Assembly (NCBI GenBank): GCA_021786135.1 | Contig: JAJYNV010000268.1 | Location: 1-5,838, forward strand | Direction of reading: 5' to 3' | Length of the DNA: 5,838 nt | From: Bacillota bacterium | GTDB lineage: Bacteria; Bacillota; Sulfobacillia; JAJZYS01; JAJYTV01 | Shown here: positions 5,710 to 5,838 of the stretch, one piece after another | Layout: the number at the start of each line of letters is the position of its first letter | How positions within the stretch are numbered: position 1 is the stretch's first letter | Position numbers and translations under genes: made by a program | Notes under the pieces: generated by a model | Told to the model about the DNA's origin: nothing | Seen by the model: only the letters and a program-made list of their open reading frames with translations | Databases searched by the model: none

Positions 5710-5838
5710 CTCGGTACAACATGGAAGGGCTGAGGGGAACCCTAATTTTGCGCCAGTTGCGTGACCGAATGGTGATTGCGCGACTAGCGACTTCAGAGCG
5801 TCAATGAGTATGCGGGGAAGGTAGCCTAGACGCAGGCT

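Larger units (their letters stand above)
5613..5838. other. Non-coding-looking tail after the operon
   Basis: No convincing gene is seen on either strand. The base composition looks less GC-rich than the genes (for example TCATTACTACCATTGCAC near 5637-5653). It holds two hairpins listed separately and a weak AGGG/CCCT stem (5726-5729 with 5740-5743, 10-base loop) followed by AATTTT, which could end transcription of the operon but is poor. One minus-strand frame is open across the whole stretch to the right edge, but it matches nothing I recognise and runs on antisense into the gene at 4611-5612. It could be the edge of a mobile element or an intergenic region of the next gene; the window ends too soon to tell. 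Confidence 0.5.

Noticed and set aside
5484..5838. Minus-strand frame open from the right edge to about 5484
   Set aside because: It passes antisense through the end of the gene at 4611-5612, has mixed codon use and an Arg/Ser/Pro-rich composition at its end, and matches no family I know; most likely a chance open frame.

Overview
This 5.8 kb window is gene-dense, GC-rich bacterial DNA with leaderless-short intergenic gaps, strong purine-rich ribosome binding sites (AGGGGGAG, AGGAGG, AGGTGG) and a mix of ATG, GTG, TTG and probably CTG starts. A sulfocyanin-type blue-copper lipoprotein points to an acidophilic, iron- or sulfur-oxidising type of bacterium (such proteins are known in Sulfolobales and in several acidophilic bacteria), but no marker here places the organism precisely. 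All six complete genes end in TAG.

Left part, minus strand: a partial Rossmann/DUF2520 dehydrogenase-like gene (1-405, C-terminus outside the window) lies downstream of a sulfocyanin-like cupredoxin lipoprotein gene (473-1066). The cupredoxin has a recognisable promoter with a 10-bp palindrome between -35 and -10. Its copper site has lost one histidine (Gln174 where His is expected).

Middle part: a tandem-hotdog acyl-CoA thioesterase-like gene (1257-2066, plus) converges on a 12-TM major facilitator transporter (2063-3343, minus). The two stop codons share one CTAG palindrome.

Right part, plus strand: a compact three-gene unit starting from an extended -10 promoter near 3376. It encodes a CcdA/DsbD-type six-helix membrane protein with no cysteine at all (Phe at both redox-Cys positions; probable CTG start at 3414), a membrane-anchored TlpA/ResA-like thioredoxin with an intact WCPPC site (4047-4589), and a 333-residue protein joining an N-terminal DUF7662-like module to a C-terminal DUF6884/YaaA-like module (4611-5612). 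The first two would normally form an electron relay from cytoplasmic thioredoxin to the outside of the membrane; here the membrane partner cannot do thiol exchange, so the pair may have a changed job. The third gene looks like nucleic-acid biology rather than redox, and why it is coupled to the pair is unclear.

The last 226 bases (5613-5838) hold no convincing gene; they contain two small perfect or near-perfect hairpins and look less GC-rich than the genes. The best candidates for something new are the cysteine-free CcdA-like protein with its thioredoxin partner, the His-to-Gln sulfocyanin, and the DUF7662-DUF6884 fusion.
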